Part shown: one piece after another, positions 15,231 to 23,052 of the stretch
Position numbering within the stretch: the first letter of the stretch is position 1
Layout of the letters: the number at the start of each line of letters is the position of its first letter
From: Fibrobacter sp.
GTDB lineage: Bacteria; Fibrobacterota; Fibrobacteria; Fibrobacterales; Fibrobacteraceae
Length of the DNA: 48,214 nucleotides
Assembly (NCBI GenBank): GCA_024398815.1
Contig: JAKSIL010000020.1
Span: 1 to 48,214 of the forward strand
Direction of reading: 5' to 3'
Program-made: the position numbers and the translations under genes
The notes under the pieces: generated by a model
Told to the model about the DNA's origin: nothing
Databases searched by the model: none
Seen by the model: the letters and a program-made list of their open reading frames with translations, nothing else

Positions 15231-15272
15231 CACCTACTAAATTAACATTTTGATGAGTTTAGTGGGTGTTTT
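15231..15272 (+). terminator. Terminator hairpin 3 of 3 (stem with one change)
   Basis: CACCTACTAAA (15231-15241) pairs with TTTAGTGGGTG (15258-15268), with one G-U, followed by TTTTCTGTG. It is the third homologous copy. The 318-nt gap 15014-15331 holds only these hairpins, the 21-bp repeats and a promoter-like box. Confidence 0.7.
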
Positions 15273-15318
15273 CTGTGTTTGGGGTGTTTTTTGCGTGCTT
15301 TTTTTGAGAAGCTCTTGC

Positions 15319-15324
15319 TATATT
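15319..15324 (+). promoter_or_regulatory. -10-like box, leaderless spacing (DUF2914 gene)
   Basis: TATATT ends 7 nt before ATG 15332. No Shine-Dalgarno sequence. Confidence 0.5.
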
Positions 15325-15331
15325 GATTGCT

Positions 15332-16930
15332 ATGAAATTTGTCGACGACTTGCGTGCAAAACCTTTCGTTAAGAAGGCTGAAAAATTTTTCCCGGCCATA
15401 GCGTTTTTGGGCGGTTTTGGCTGGGACTCCATCACCCTTGGCCAAATGGTCCAGAGTAGCGATTTGATTTTCTTGTTGGCGTACTATGTCGGTGCGCTGA
15501 TTCTCGTGATTTTGTTGTCGGCCCATTTGGAGCATCCGGAAGGGTGGACTGCCGAGCGTTTAAAGGCTGCTGCCGCGGCCCAGACAAAATCTGCATCGTC
15601 GCCGAGGCCCGCAGCTCCAGTAAAACAGAATGTTGCAGCTCCTGTAAAACAGAATATTGCAGCTCCTGTAAAACCGGCGGCAGTTTCGTCCGCGTCTGTA
15701 GCGGCTAGTGCAGCTTCGTCCTCATCCGTAATTGCCAAGGCACCGTCGCCTGTCGCCGAGAAACTTTCTTCGCTCAGTGCTGCAGCGTCTAAGCTTGCCG
15801 CCGCTCAGGCTCAGATTTCTGCGAAAATTCCTTCTGCGGTTACGAATCAGGCTAAAGCCATGGCTGACAAGGCGGCGTCCGAAGCCAAGGCCGTCGCCGA
15901 CAAAGCCGCCGTTGAAGCGAAAGCCGTGGCTGACAAGGCGGCCGCACAGGCCAAGGAAGTGGCAGGGAAGGCTGGTGCCGCCGCCGGGCGCCTTGCCAAG
16001 AATATGGGTTACGAATCTACCGCCATTCCCAAGAATGCCATCGTGGTGGAACACCACTTTTTGGATAGGGAATGGAGCGATACCTGGAAAAAGCGATTCA
16101 GTTGGGCAGTGCAGTTCTGCTTTGGTAGCTTGTTCAGCGCATTGGTCGTCTGCTATTTCAAAAGCAGCGGCTCCATTGCATCGTTTGTTCTTGTTATTTT
16201 ACTTGCCATTTTGCTTGTGGGCAATGAATTTTTGCAAAAACGCTACGAAAGTTTTGGCGTGAGTCTAGCGTTTTTCTGCCTGCTTGGCACCATGTTCATG
16301 AACTTTACGCTTCCGCACTTGGTACATCGCATCGGCTTTATTTGGTTCTTCTTGAGTACCTTGGCGTCCCTTGGGATTTGCGTTGCGATTTGGAAGATTT
16401 CTCGCCGCAGCAAAAAAGTGCTGATTGCGCCGATTGCCATCAGTGTTTGCCTTACTGTAGCTTACCTGATGAACTGGGTGCCGCCAGTGCCGCTTGTTTT
16501 AAAGCACCAGTTGGTTTGCCAGAATTTTGAAAAGTCGGATTATAGCTGCGATGCCGATGCTCCAGACTTTTTACAGAAGTTCGGACTCAAGTCGCCTACG
16601 GTGCATCGCATGCCCGATCACGAAGTGTATGTGCTTTCGTCGGTTTATGCACCTGCAGCGCTCAAGGCGGAAATCGAGTATCGTTGGTATTACCGCAATC
16701 CGAAAACGGAAAAGTACGTTCTGACCGATAAAATCTCGTCTGGGCGCATGGTCATTAACGGCGGGCGCGAACAGGGCTTCCGCAGTTTCAGCCGTAAAAA
16801 GAACATTCCCGCAGGCCGTTACCGCGTAGAAACCGCCTTCAAGGATGGTGCCGTGATAGGTGCGCAGACATTCGAAGTCTTTGACGAATCCCGCGATTCC
16901 ACCGGTTACGTAAGAGCCGTCCTGGAATGA
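15332..16930 (+). CDS. Membrane protein with Ala-rich coiled insert and C-terminal DUF2914 domain
   Basis: A 532-aa protein. Two hydrophobic segments lie near the N-terminus (about 18-62), then a roughly 150-residue low-complexity region. That region contains a PVKQN(V/I)AA repeat and a helical array of ADKAA-x-EAKAV units, resembling LEA-like or coiled linkers. Next come about six transmembrane helices (about 250-400). The last about 110 residues fit DUF2914: VYVLSSVYAPAALKAEIEYRW, then GRMVINGGREQGFRSFS and PAGRYRVETAF. DUF2914 domains occur at the end of membrane proteins of unknown role. The ATG 15332 is preferred over the TTG at 15323. It stands alone after the triple terminator. Confidence 0.75.
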   Translation: MKFVDDLRAKPFVKKAEKFFPAIAFLGGFGWDSITLGQMVQSSDLIFLLAYYVGALILVILLSAHLEHPEGWTAERLKAAAAAQTKSASSPRPAAPVKQNVAAPVKQNIAAPVKPAAVSSASVAASAASSSSVIAKAPSPVAEKLSSLSAAASKLAAAQAQISAKIPSAVTNQAKAMADKAASEAKAVADKAAVEAKAVADKAAAQAKEVAGKAGAAAGRLAKNMGYESTAIPKNAIVVEHHFLDREWSDTWKKRFSWAVQFCFGSLFSALVVCYFKSSGSIASFVLVILLAILLVGNEFLQKRYESFGVSLAFFCLLGTMFMNFTLPHLVHRIGFIWFFLSTLASLGICVAIWKISRRSKKVLIAPIAISVCLTVAYLMNWVPPVPLVLKHQLVCQNFEKSDYSCDADAPDFLQKFGLKSPTVHRMPDHEVYVLSSVYAPAALKAEIEYRWYYRNPKTEKYVLTDKISSGRMVINGGREQGFRSFSRKKNIPAGRYRVETAFKDGAVIGAQTFEVFDESRDSTGYVRAVLE

Positions 16931-16963
16931 TTTGCTGAGCTCCAAAAGGCTTGCAAAAATTTC

Positions 16964-16969
16964 TAAATT
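16964..16969 (+). promoter_or_regulatory. -10-like box, leaderless spacing (RluA-type gene)
   Basis: TAAATT ends 6 nt before ATG 16976. No Shine-Dalgarno sequence. Confidence 0.5.
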
Positions 16970-16975
16970 TAGAGC

Positions 16976-18037
16976 ATGTCCAAAGCGCCTAGTGATATGT
17001 ATTTCGAAAGTGTTGTTCGCCCGGAGCAGAACAACCGCTTTTTGTTGGATAGCCTTTGCGAAAGGTTCACTTACCACAGCCGCGAAGATTGGATTGACCG
17101 TCTCACGCGCGGCCTCGTCACTTTGAACGGCCAGGTGGCCACGGTGGAATCCATTGCCCACACCGACGATAAAGTCGTCTATCATGTGGAAAACTACACC
17201 GAACCCGAAGTCCCCACCGATTTTACGACCGTCTTCGAAGACGATGAATTCATGGTGGTGGCAAAGCCCGCCGGGACTCCGGTCCACCACACCGGACACA
17301 TCTTTTACAACACATTTGCCGCCATCGTAAGGCGAGCTACCGATTGCGATACCGCGACTCCGATGCACCGCCTGGACCGCGATACCGGCGGCCTCATGCT
17401 TTTTGCCAAGTACGCTGAATCGGCCGCTCGCTTCCAAAAAAATCTGGACCGCATTCTTTTGCGCAAGTTCTACTTGGCCGTGGTGGAGGGCGAATTCCCC
17501 GAAGGCGAAATGCACTGCGAATTCCCGCTGCGTGAAGTCGATGACGACCCCATCCGCTTGCGCATGCACCACGTGGAAGGCGGAAAACCCTGCCATACCG
17601 TTTTCAAACGAATCGCCGTATTGCCGGGCAGTTCCGGCAGCGGAACCAATGGCAGTTCTGACTGCGGTTCCAACAGCGGTTCCAACGGCAGTTCCGGCAG
17701 TTCGAAAAATACTCGCACTCTAGTCGAAGCTGAACTCATCACCGGCCGCAAACACCAGATTCGTGCCCACCTCGCCGAACTCGGATTCCCCATCGTTGGA
17801 GACCGTCTTTATGGCCATGGGGGAGTCTACTACGAAAAGATGGCCCGTGGCGGAGGCCTTACCGAAGAAGATTTCCAGGTACTCGGAGCCCATTCGCAAA
17901 TGCTTTACGCCTACAAGGCTGAAATCCAGTTGCCCTACTGGCGCGAACCCAGAACATTCGAAAGCCACGATTTTCCCGATGAAATGAAACGTGTTGTGGA
18001 GCCCGTCATCGGTAATTTGTTATCTTGTTCTTTGTAA
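16976..18037 (+). CDS. RluA-family pseudouridine synthase with Gly/Ser-rich insert
   Basis: A 353-aa RNA-modifying enzyme converting uridine to pseudouridine in rRNA or tRNA; the exact site cannot be told. The N-terminal part (about 25-75) looks like an S4-like RNA-binding region (RLTRGLVTLNGQVA). The catalytic domain has VVAKPAGTPVHHTG and HRLDRDTGGLMLFAK with catalytic Asp134, RKFYLAVVEGEF, then LITGRKHQIRAHLAELGFPIVGDRLYG. At about residues 217-246 the domain is split by a low-complexity stretch of Gly, Ser and Asn, encoded by imperfect GGCAGTTCC-type repeats. It probably forms a surface loop. dapB follows 18 nt later. Confidence 0.9.
   Translation: MSKAPSDMYFESVVRPEQNNRFLLDSLCERFTYHSREDWIDRLTRGLVTLNGQVATVESIAHTDDKVVYHVENYTEPEVPTDFTTVFEDDEFMVVAKPAGTPVHHTGHIFYNTFAAIVRRATDCDTATPMHRLDRDTGGLMLFAKYAESAARFQKNLDRILLRKFYLAVVEGEFPEGEMHCEFPLREVDDDPIRLRMHHVEGGKPCHTVFKRIAVLPGSSGSGTNGSSDCGSNSGSNGSSGSSKNTRTLVEAELITGRKHQIRAHLAELGFPIVGDRLYGHGGVYYEKMARGGGLTEEDFQVLGAHSQMLYAYKAEIQLPYWREPRTFESHDFPDEMKRVVEPVIGNLLSCSL
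17625..17706 (+). repeat. Gly/Ser-coding microsatellite-like insert
   Basis: Imperfect 12-15-nt iterations (GGCAGTTCC, GGTTCCAACAGC) inside the pseudouridine synthase gene code for Gly-Ser-Asn runs. The frame is kept. Confidence 0.75.
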
Positions 18038-18055
18038 ATACAAATAGGAGATTTT

Positions 18056-18886
18056 ATGTCTGTTCAAGTTATGGTTAACGGAATTCCGGGAAACATGGGC
18101 CGCATTGTTGCAGAAACCTGCGTCAAGCGCGGCTTGGAACTGGTCCCGTATTCCCTTACGGGTGAAATCATTGTCGAAAACGAATCCGAAGTGGCGGGGA
18201 AGACGATTCAGCTCTTGAAGCCGAGCAACCGCGAAGAACGAATTGGCGAAGTCTTGGCCAAGTATCCGAACTTGATTTGCATCGATTACACGCACCCGAC
18301 CGCCGTGAACGACAACGCCGCTTTTTACGTGAATCACAAGATTCCGTTCGTGATGGGCACGACCGGCGGTGACCGAGACGCTTTGACGAAACTTGTTGCC
18401 GACGCGAACCATCCGAGCGTGATTGCACCGAACATGAGCAAGCAGATTGTCGCCTTCCAGACGATGATTGAATTCCTCGCGAACGAATTCCCGACTGCTT
18501 TCAGCGGCTACAAACTCAGCGTGGTGGAAAGCCACCAGAAGACGAAGGCTGACACGAGCGGCACCGCTCGCGCCGTGGTTGGAAGTTTCCAGAAGATGGG
18601 TTTTGCCTACACTCCGGACGATATCGAAAAGGTCCGTGACGAAAAGAACCAGATGGAACGCATGCACGTGCCCGAACAGTACCTGGGCGGTCACGCTTTC
18701 CATACCTACAGCCTCGACAGCAAAGACGGCACCGTCCATTTCGAATTCCAGCACAACGTGTGCGGTCGCCAGATTTACGCTGAAGGTACCGTTGACGCTG
18801 TGAACTTCCTTGCCGAACAGATTGCCGCAGGTACAGCCCGCCCGTTCAACATGATGGACGTCCTCCGCTCCGGTAAAATGAGGTAA
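18056..18886 (+). CDS. dapB: 4-hydroxy-tetrahydrodipicolinate reductase, plant-like type
   Basis: A 276-aa NAD(P)H-dependent reductase of lysine and diaminopimelate synthesis. The Rossmann start is VMVNGIPGNMGRIV. The catalytic region reads VVESHQKTKADTSGTARAVV instead of the usual bacterial E-x-H-H-x-x-K-x-D-x-P-S-G-T-A. The C-terminal part, EQYLGGHAFHTYSL and FEFQHNVCGRQIYAEG, matches the plant/cyanobacterial-like DapB branch as I remember it. Catalytic His and Lys are kept (S-H-Q-K-T-K). ATG 18056 has TAGGAG upstream and is 18 nt after the pseudouridine synthase gene. No lysine riboswitch is visible. Confidence 0.88.
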   Translation: MSVQVMVNGIPGNMGRIVAETCVKRGLELVPYSLTGEIIVENESEVAGKTIQLLKPSNREERIGEVLAKYPNLICIDYTHPTAVNDNAAFYVNHKIPFVMGTTGGDRDALTKLVADANHPSVIAPNMSKQIVAFQTMIEFLANEFPTAFSGYKLSVVESHQKTKADTSGTARAVVGSFQKMGFAYTPDDIEKVRDEKNQMERMHVPEQYLGGHAFHTYSLDSKDGTVHFEFQHNVCGRQIYAEGTVDAVNFLAEQIAAGTARPFNMMDVLRSGKMR

Positions 18887-18887
18887 A

Positions 18888-18984
18888 ATAATTATGAATT
18901 ATGATGTATGAATTATTAGAGTAAGTAAGGCGGGGAATCCGCGATTATATAATTCATAATTCGTAATTAGTAATTCATAATTCT
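18888..18984. repeat. AT-rich palindromic element, copy 2
   Basis: The left arm (18888-18922) is rich in ATTATGAATTATGA and the right arm (18944-18984) in TAATTCATAATTCG, roughly inverted. A GC-containing centre (AGGCGGGGAATCCGCG) lies between them. It shares the exact 20-nt core with the element at 12263-12356. It occupies the gap between dapB and the ABC permease. Confidence 0.75.
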
Positions 18985-18994
18985 GTCAAGAATC

Positions 18995-20011
18995 ATGCGC
19001 TCCTATATTCTACGCCGTCTCCTGTTGATGATTCCGACTTTGATCGGAATTTCGCTGGTGTGCTTTGTGCTCATCCAGTTGTTGCCGGGTGGCCCTGTGG
19101 AAGAACTGATTTCTAGGGCGCAGCAGGCGGCGGCGATGAAGGGCGGGGTGGATGCGTCCAAGGCGCTTTCGCCGGACCAGATAGCGCAAATCCAGGCGTA
19201 CTTCGGCTTTGACCAGCCCGCATGGAAGCGTTACCTGACGTGGCTCTGGAATGTTCTGCATTTGGATCTCGGTAGCAGTTACACGTATGGTCTCCCGGTC
19301 TGGGACGTTATTGTGAGCCGCTTCCCGATTTCGTTGTTCTTCGGTTTCACGTCGTTCTTCTTGAGTTACCTTATCTGTATTCCGCTTGGTTTGTGGAAGG
19401 CTGTGCATCATGGTAGCCGCCTCGATTCCATCAGTAGCGGTGTCATTTTCTCGGGCTATGTGATGCCGGGTTACGCACTTGGCATTCTCTTGATTATCTT
19501 TTTGGCGGGTGGCTCGTACCTGGACATTTTCCCGCTGGGCGGCCTTACGAGCGACGACTTCGAGGACTTTAGTTTCTTTGAAAAAATTGGCGACCTGGCG
19601 CATCATTTGGTACTCCCGATTTTCTGCTACATGATTAGCGAATTCGCGTTCCTCACGTTCCTCATGAAGAATTCTGCACTTGAAGAACTGGGTCGCGACT
19701 ACATGCGCACAGCCCTTGCCAAGGGGCTGAGTTTCAAGCAAGCGCTTGTCCGTCATGCTCTTCGCAATGCTCTTATCCCGATTGCCACGCGCCTTTCCGA
19801 AATCTGTACGCTCATGTTTGCGGGCGCTTTGCTGATTGAAAAAGTCTTCGACATCGACGGCATGGGGCTTTTGTACTACAATTCCATGGTGAACCGCGAC
19901 TACAACGTGGTTATGGGCATCATCTTTTTGAGCAGTCTCATGGCGATGGTCGGCAGACTTTTCAGCGATATTCTTTACACCGTGGTGGACCCGCGCATAA
20001 AGTTCTCGTAA
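18995..20011 (+). CDS. Peptide-type ABC transporter permease (YejB/DppB-like)
   Basis: A 338-aa inner-membrane permease of the oligopeptide/microcin C importer group. It starts with the standard MRSYILRRLLLMIPTLIGIS and has LLPGGPVEELI, as in YejB. Six transmembrane segments are visible. The EAA loop that contacts the ATPase reads LGRDYMRTALAKGLSFKQALVRHALRNALIPI. The end, EKVFDIDGMGLLYYNS and DPRIKFS, is typical. The loop after the first helix (about 40-80) is longer than in DppB, favouring the YejB branch. No second permease, ATPase or binding protein is adjacent, so partners must lie elsewhere. The start ATG 18995 follows an AT-rich palindrome. Confidence 0.9.
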   Translation: MRSYILRRLLLMIPTLIGISLVCFVLIQLLPGGPVEELISRAQQAAAMKGGVDASKALSPDQIAQIQAYFGFDQPAWKRYLTWLWNVLHLDLGSSYTYGLPVWDVIVSRFPISLFFGFTSFFLSYLICIPLGLWKAVHHGSRLDSISSGVIFSGYVMPGYALGILLIIFLAGGSYLDIFPLGGLTSDDFEDFSFFEKIGDLAHHLVLPIFCYMISEFAFLTFLMKNSALEELGRDYMRTALAKGLSFKQALVRHALRNALIPIATRLSEICTLMFAGALLIEKVFDIDGMGLLYYNSMVNRDYNVVMGIIFLSSLMAMVGRLFSDILYTVVDPRIKFS

Positions 20012-20080
20012 ACGCGGGCTCGAAAACGGCGGAAATTCGCTTTTTTTTGCTTTATTCGCATTTTTGTTCATCTATTTGTG

Positions 20081-20086
20081 TATATT
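20081..20086 (+). promoter_or_regulatory. -10-like box, leaderless spacing (AmgK-like gene)
   Basis: TATATT ends 6 nt before ATG 20093. No Shine-Dalgarno sequence. Confidence 0.5.
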
Positions 20087-20092
20087 TCAAGC

Positions 20093-21115
20093 ATGAATAA
20101 TGAAAATTTGCAAATTTCCCAAAAGATTAGAGAATTCCTGTTTACTCACGGCTATTCTGAAAATTTTGTCGTCACTTCGATTGCCGGTGCCGGTTCGGGC
20201 CGTCAATACTTCCGCATTGCCGATGGCGACCGCAAGAGTGTTTTGCAGGTGAGCGCCTGTGTCAATGACGATTTCAAGCACTTCGTCGAATATTCCAAGA
20301 CCTTCCGTGATTTCGGTTTGCCTGTTACGCGCGTTTACTGCGTTGACGAGGAAAATTGCCAAATTTTGCAGGAGGATTTGGGTAAGCGCAATTTGCTCGA
20401 TGAAATTTCACCGGTCAATGCCGAAGTTCGTTCCGGTAACGAGCGCATCCTTTACCCAGAAGTGATAGATGTTCTCGTCAAGTGGCAGGAGGCAAGCCAG
20501 TCGGTGTTCAGCTCCCATACGGAACTTTGGATTCATCGTTTTGATTTTGCCGCCCTCAAGTGGGAAACCGACTACTTTACCGAGAACTATCTCAAGGCTT
20601 ACAAGGGCATCCAGGAAATTCCGCAGAGCGTGCGCAATTTCTATTCGCTTTTGGCGGTGTCCGTGGACGCCCAGCCGAAGGTCTTGATGCATCGCGATTT
20701 CCAGAGCCAGAATATCATGGTCCGTCCGAATTCCGAAATCGCCTTTGTCGATTTCCAGGGCGCTCGCCGCGGTTCGGCCTTCTACGATATCGCAAGTCTC
20801 CTTTGGGATCCGTACGTTTGCCTGCCCCTCGACATGATCAAGGATTTCTTTGAGTATTGGCGCATGCAGAACAAGCGTGTGCAGGCTTATACACTTGAAG
20901 ACGCCTGGGAAAGTTTCATTCATGCGAGCCTCCAGCGTGTCATGCAGGCCATGGGCGCTTATTGCTTCTTGAGCAAGGTCAAGGGAATTCAGAAGTTCGA
21001 GCAGTACATCGAGCCGGGTAAAAAGCAGCTTCGCGCTCTGTTTGCCGAATTCAAGAAAATCGCCAAGGCCACCGAGCCGGAAGTCTTCGAATTCATGGAA
21101 AAGGCTCTTGCCTAA
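20093..21115 (+). CDS. Aminoglycoside-phosphotransferase-fold sugar kinase (AmgK-like)
   Basis: A 340-aa kinase with the APH fold. Motifs: a nucleotide-loop-like SIAGAGSGRQYFRI, the hinge QILQEDLGKRNLL, catalytic VLMHRDFQSQNIMV (about residues 196-208) and the metal-binding FVDFQGARRGSAFYDIASLLWDPYV. The last motif is characteristic of AmgK, which phosphorylates N-acetylmuramate and N-acetylglucosamine in peptidoglycan recycling, so that is my best guess. MurU, the usual neighbour, is not here. ATG 20093 is preferred over GTG 20078. It overlaps the next gene by one base (TAATG). Confidence 0.8.
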   Translation: MNNENLQISQKIREFLFTHGYSENFVVTSIAGAGSGRQYFRIADGDRKSVLQVSACVNDDFKHFVEYSKTFRDFGLPVTRVYCVDEENCQILQEDLGKRNLLDEISPVNAEVRSGNERILYPEVIDVLVKWQEASQSVFSSHTELWIHRFDFAALKWETDYFTENYLKAYKGIQEIPQSVRNFYSLLAVSVDAQPKVLMHRDFQSQNIMVRPNSEIAFVDFQGARRGSAFYDIASLLWDPYVCLPLDMIKDFFEYWRMQNKRVQAYTLEDAWESFIHASLQRVMQAMGAYCFLSKVKGIQKFEQYIEPGKKQLRALFAEFKKIAKATEPEVFEFMEKALA

Positions 21116-21537
21116 TGGCTTTGATTTCTGCACGTTCCTATGCTCAGCCGGAGCCTTTTTCCAGGGCTCTTGGTTTGGCGTATGAATCCCTCGTCAATTT
21201 CGACCCATCCTTTGATGCTAAAAAGGCTTGGCTTGCGCTTTCGGAACGCGTAAGCCAGGGAATTTACATGGGCGATGGGCTTTTGCTTCCGCATACGCGC
21301 ATAGCTGGGCTCAAGGAACCCTTGATGTCTTTTGCCGTTTGCCCTCAGGGATTTACGGGTATCAAGACATGCGGTGAAGAAATCGCGCAGTTCATGTGCT
21401 TGCTCCTTTCGCCCCTCGAAGCGGCGACGGCTCACACGCAAACTATAGCCAGCATGGCAAAACTTTTGCTCGACGCCGAATGGAAAGCCCGTGCCCTGCA
21501 GGCCCAAAGCGACTCCGACGTCAAGGCGCTGTTCTAA
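21115..21537 (+). CDS. PTS EIIA type-2 domain protein (PtsN-like)
   Basis: A 140-aa single-domain protein of the fructose/mannitol EIIA fold. The phospho-acceptor histidine is His60 in GDGLLLPHTRIAGL, in the classic P-H-x-R context. Landmarks after it are EPLMSFAVCPQGF, QFMCLLLSPLE and HTQTIASMAKLLLDAEW, all matching the family. PtsN-like proteins usually have regulatory rather than transport roles (nitrogen PTS). No EIIB or EIIC genes are near. One-base overlap with the AmgK-like gene implies co-translation, perhaps linking sugar-phosphate state to cell-wall recycling; this is inference. Confidence 0.82.
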   Translation: MALISARSYAQPEPFSRALGLAYESLVNFDPSFDAKKAWLALSERVSQGIYMGDGLLLPHTRIAGLKEPLMSFAVCPQGFTGIKTCGEEIAQFMCLLLSPLEAATAHTQTIASMAKLLLDAEWKARALQAQSDSDVKALF

Positions 21538-21573
21538 TCGCACAAAAGTTTTTATTGCAAAAGCAGTTTATAC

Positions 21574-21600
21574 AAGCGATTGAATGCAATGAAATCGCTT
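21574..21600. terminator. Stem-loop between convergent genes
   Basis: AAGCGATT (21574-21581) and AATCGCTT (21593-21600) form a perfect 8-bp stem with an 11-nt loop. There is no T-tract on either side, so its terminator role is uncertain. Confidence 0.35.
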
Positions 21601-21635
21601 GGAACAGCGATAGACGAACCACCAAAAAACTGAAA

Positions 21636-23051
21636 TTACCACTGCAAAGAACCGGTCGCAGTCGCGCGATATCCTTCGTAATCCCCGAAGAACCTCGTAT
21701 AACCCATACGAACGCTCATCCAGTCCCACGGAGTCAGGCTTATCAAGCCGCCAACTTCACTATAACCGATAGTCGAATCGTCGTTCAGGAACTTCTTGTC
21801 GGTCGCATCGTCAGGCCCGTGAATATCGGTGAGATTTCCGCCGAACGCCGTATCCTTCGAAACAGCACCCGCTATCAAAGTCGCCTTGATGAATTTGTAC
21901 GTGGCGCTGAGTTCCGCATGCAACTCCTGACTGTTCGGTCCAAGATCGCTACCCAGACTTTGACCGTAGCTGGCGTACGTGTATCCGCCGCCCTTGTGGT
22001 GCGTATAGACCCACGGCTCCACCCGAGTGTATTCCGTGAACCAGTCGAAGTTCACGCTTCCAAGCTTCAAACTGTCGCGAGCCACGCCAACAGTCGCAGC
22101 CCACTTGTTGCCCCACCAACCGTCGTCGAACATGCTCGTTGGCGACTTCATGTCGTCCCAAAGCAGCTCCCCGTAAAATTCCCAGTGCGGAATGGTGCGA
22201 ATGCTCAAGTCGAACGAAAGCCCGATGTTGTCCTGGTCGCCTTGCAAGTGCTCCTGGAAAACATAGGGAACAAAGGGGATGACGTATGCCCATTCGAATT
22301 CACGCCCGCTGCTGTCGGCGTCTTCGTTCAAGTTCGTCCCGGCGAGCTCGGTCGTGGTGCCGTAAAGCGAAGTCTCCGAAAGCCCCAAGGTGATGCTTGC
22401 GGGCAAGTTCAAGTCGAGCCTGTGGGCGTGCAGATACTTGCCGCAGTTCTTTTTCTCGAAAAGCTTGGCGGCGTACTGCGTATAGGCGATGGGGCCGATT
22501 TCGAAACGGTAACCGAAATAAGGCGTCGGGGCGGCGTCGTAAATACGGCTGCTGCTGTCTTGCCATGGACGGTAGAGATTCTTCTCGCCGCGCAAAATCA
22601 CGTGGTTCCTGCGGGCCGGCCCCCATTCCAAGTAGTCAAAACCGGCCATGAGCCTAAGAGGTTCCAGCTGGTAGTTTGCCGATGCGGTAAATAAATCCCA
22701 GGTTCTTTTTTTTTCACTTTGCTTGTTGTACGGAATCCCCTCGTTCGGATTGTACAAGTTGAAATTGATGAACCTGTTGGTGTAGTCGGTGCTGACCTTT
22801 ACACGAGCGTCGAACCAGAAGTTCTCGGTGAATTTTCCATCGAGGAACAGCCGCACCGACATGGAATTGTCGTAGTGGGTTGGCGCGTTTTCAAGGTTCG
22901 TCACGGCGACGGAATCCACCAGCTGGCCGCGAATGTTCACCTGGTAGTTCTTGTCGGCGTTTTCGAAAGCGATGTGCGTGACCGTGGGGTCGCCGCCGTT
23001 TGCAAAAACCGTTGCCGCGAGTAGGACTGTGGTCAGAACCAATTTGCGCAT
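21636..23051 (-). CDS. Wzi-like outer-membrane capsule-assembly barrel
   Basis: A 471-aa protein with a signal peptide ending TVFANGG. The body is a beta barrel: repeated aromatic-rich strands and a final Trp (ATATGSLQW). The segment DYLEWGPARRNHVILRGEKNL resembles the conserved W-G-P...L-S/I-L region of Wzi, a barrel with a lectin-like helix bundle that helps attach capsular polysaccharide to the surface. It is last in a four-gene operon with two glycosyltransferase-like proteins, which supports a polysaccharide role. The start ATG 23051 has GGGGAGAA upstream and lies 1 nt after the GT2 stop. Confidence 0.72.
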   Translation of the reverse strand: MRKLVLTTVLLAATVFANGGDPTVTHIAFENADKNYQVNIRGQLVDSVAVTNLENAPTHYDNSMSVRLFLDGKFTENFWFDARVKVSTDYTNRFINFNLYNPNEGIPYNKQSEKKRTWDLFTASANYQLEPLRLMAGFDYLEWGPARRNHVILRGEKNLYRPWQDSSSRIYDAAPTPYFGYRFEIGPIAYTQYAAKLFEKKNCGKYLHAHRLDLNLPASITLGLSETSLYGTTTELAGTNLNEDADSSGREFEWAYVIPFVPYVFQEHLQGDQDNIGLSFDLSIRTIPHWEFYGELLWDDMKSPTSMFDDGWWGNKWAATVGVARDSLKLGSVNFDWFTEYTRVEPWVYTHHKGGGYTYASYGQSLGSDLGPNSQELHAELSATYKFIKATLIAGAVSKDTAFGGNLTDIHGPDDATDKKFLNDDSTIGYSEVGGLISLTPWDWMSVRMGYTRFFGDYEGYRATATGSLQW

Positions 23052-23052
23052 C

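Noticed and set aside
17887..18055. Possible lysine riboswitch before dapB
   Set aside because: Only 18 nt separate dapB from the previous gene; no aptamer-like structure is present.
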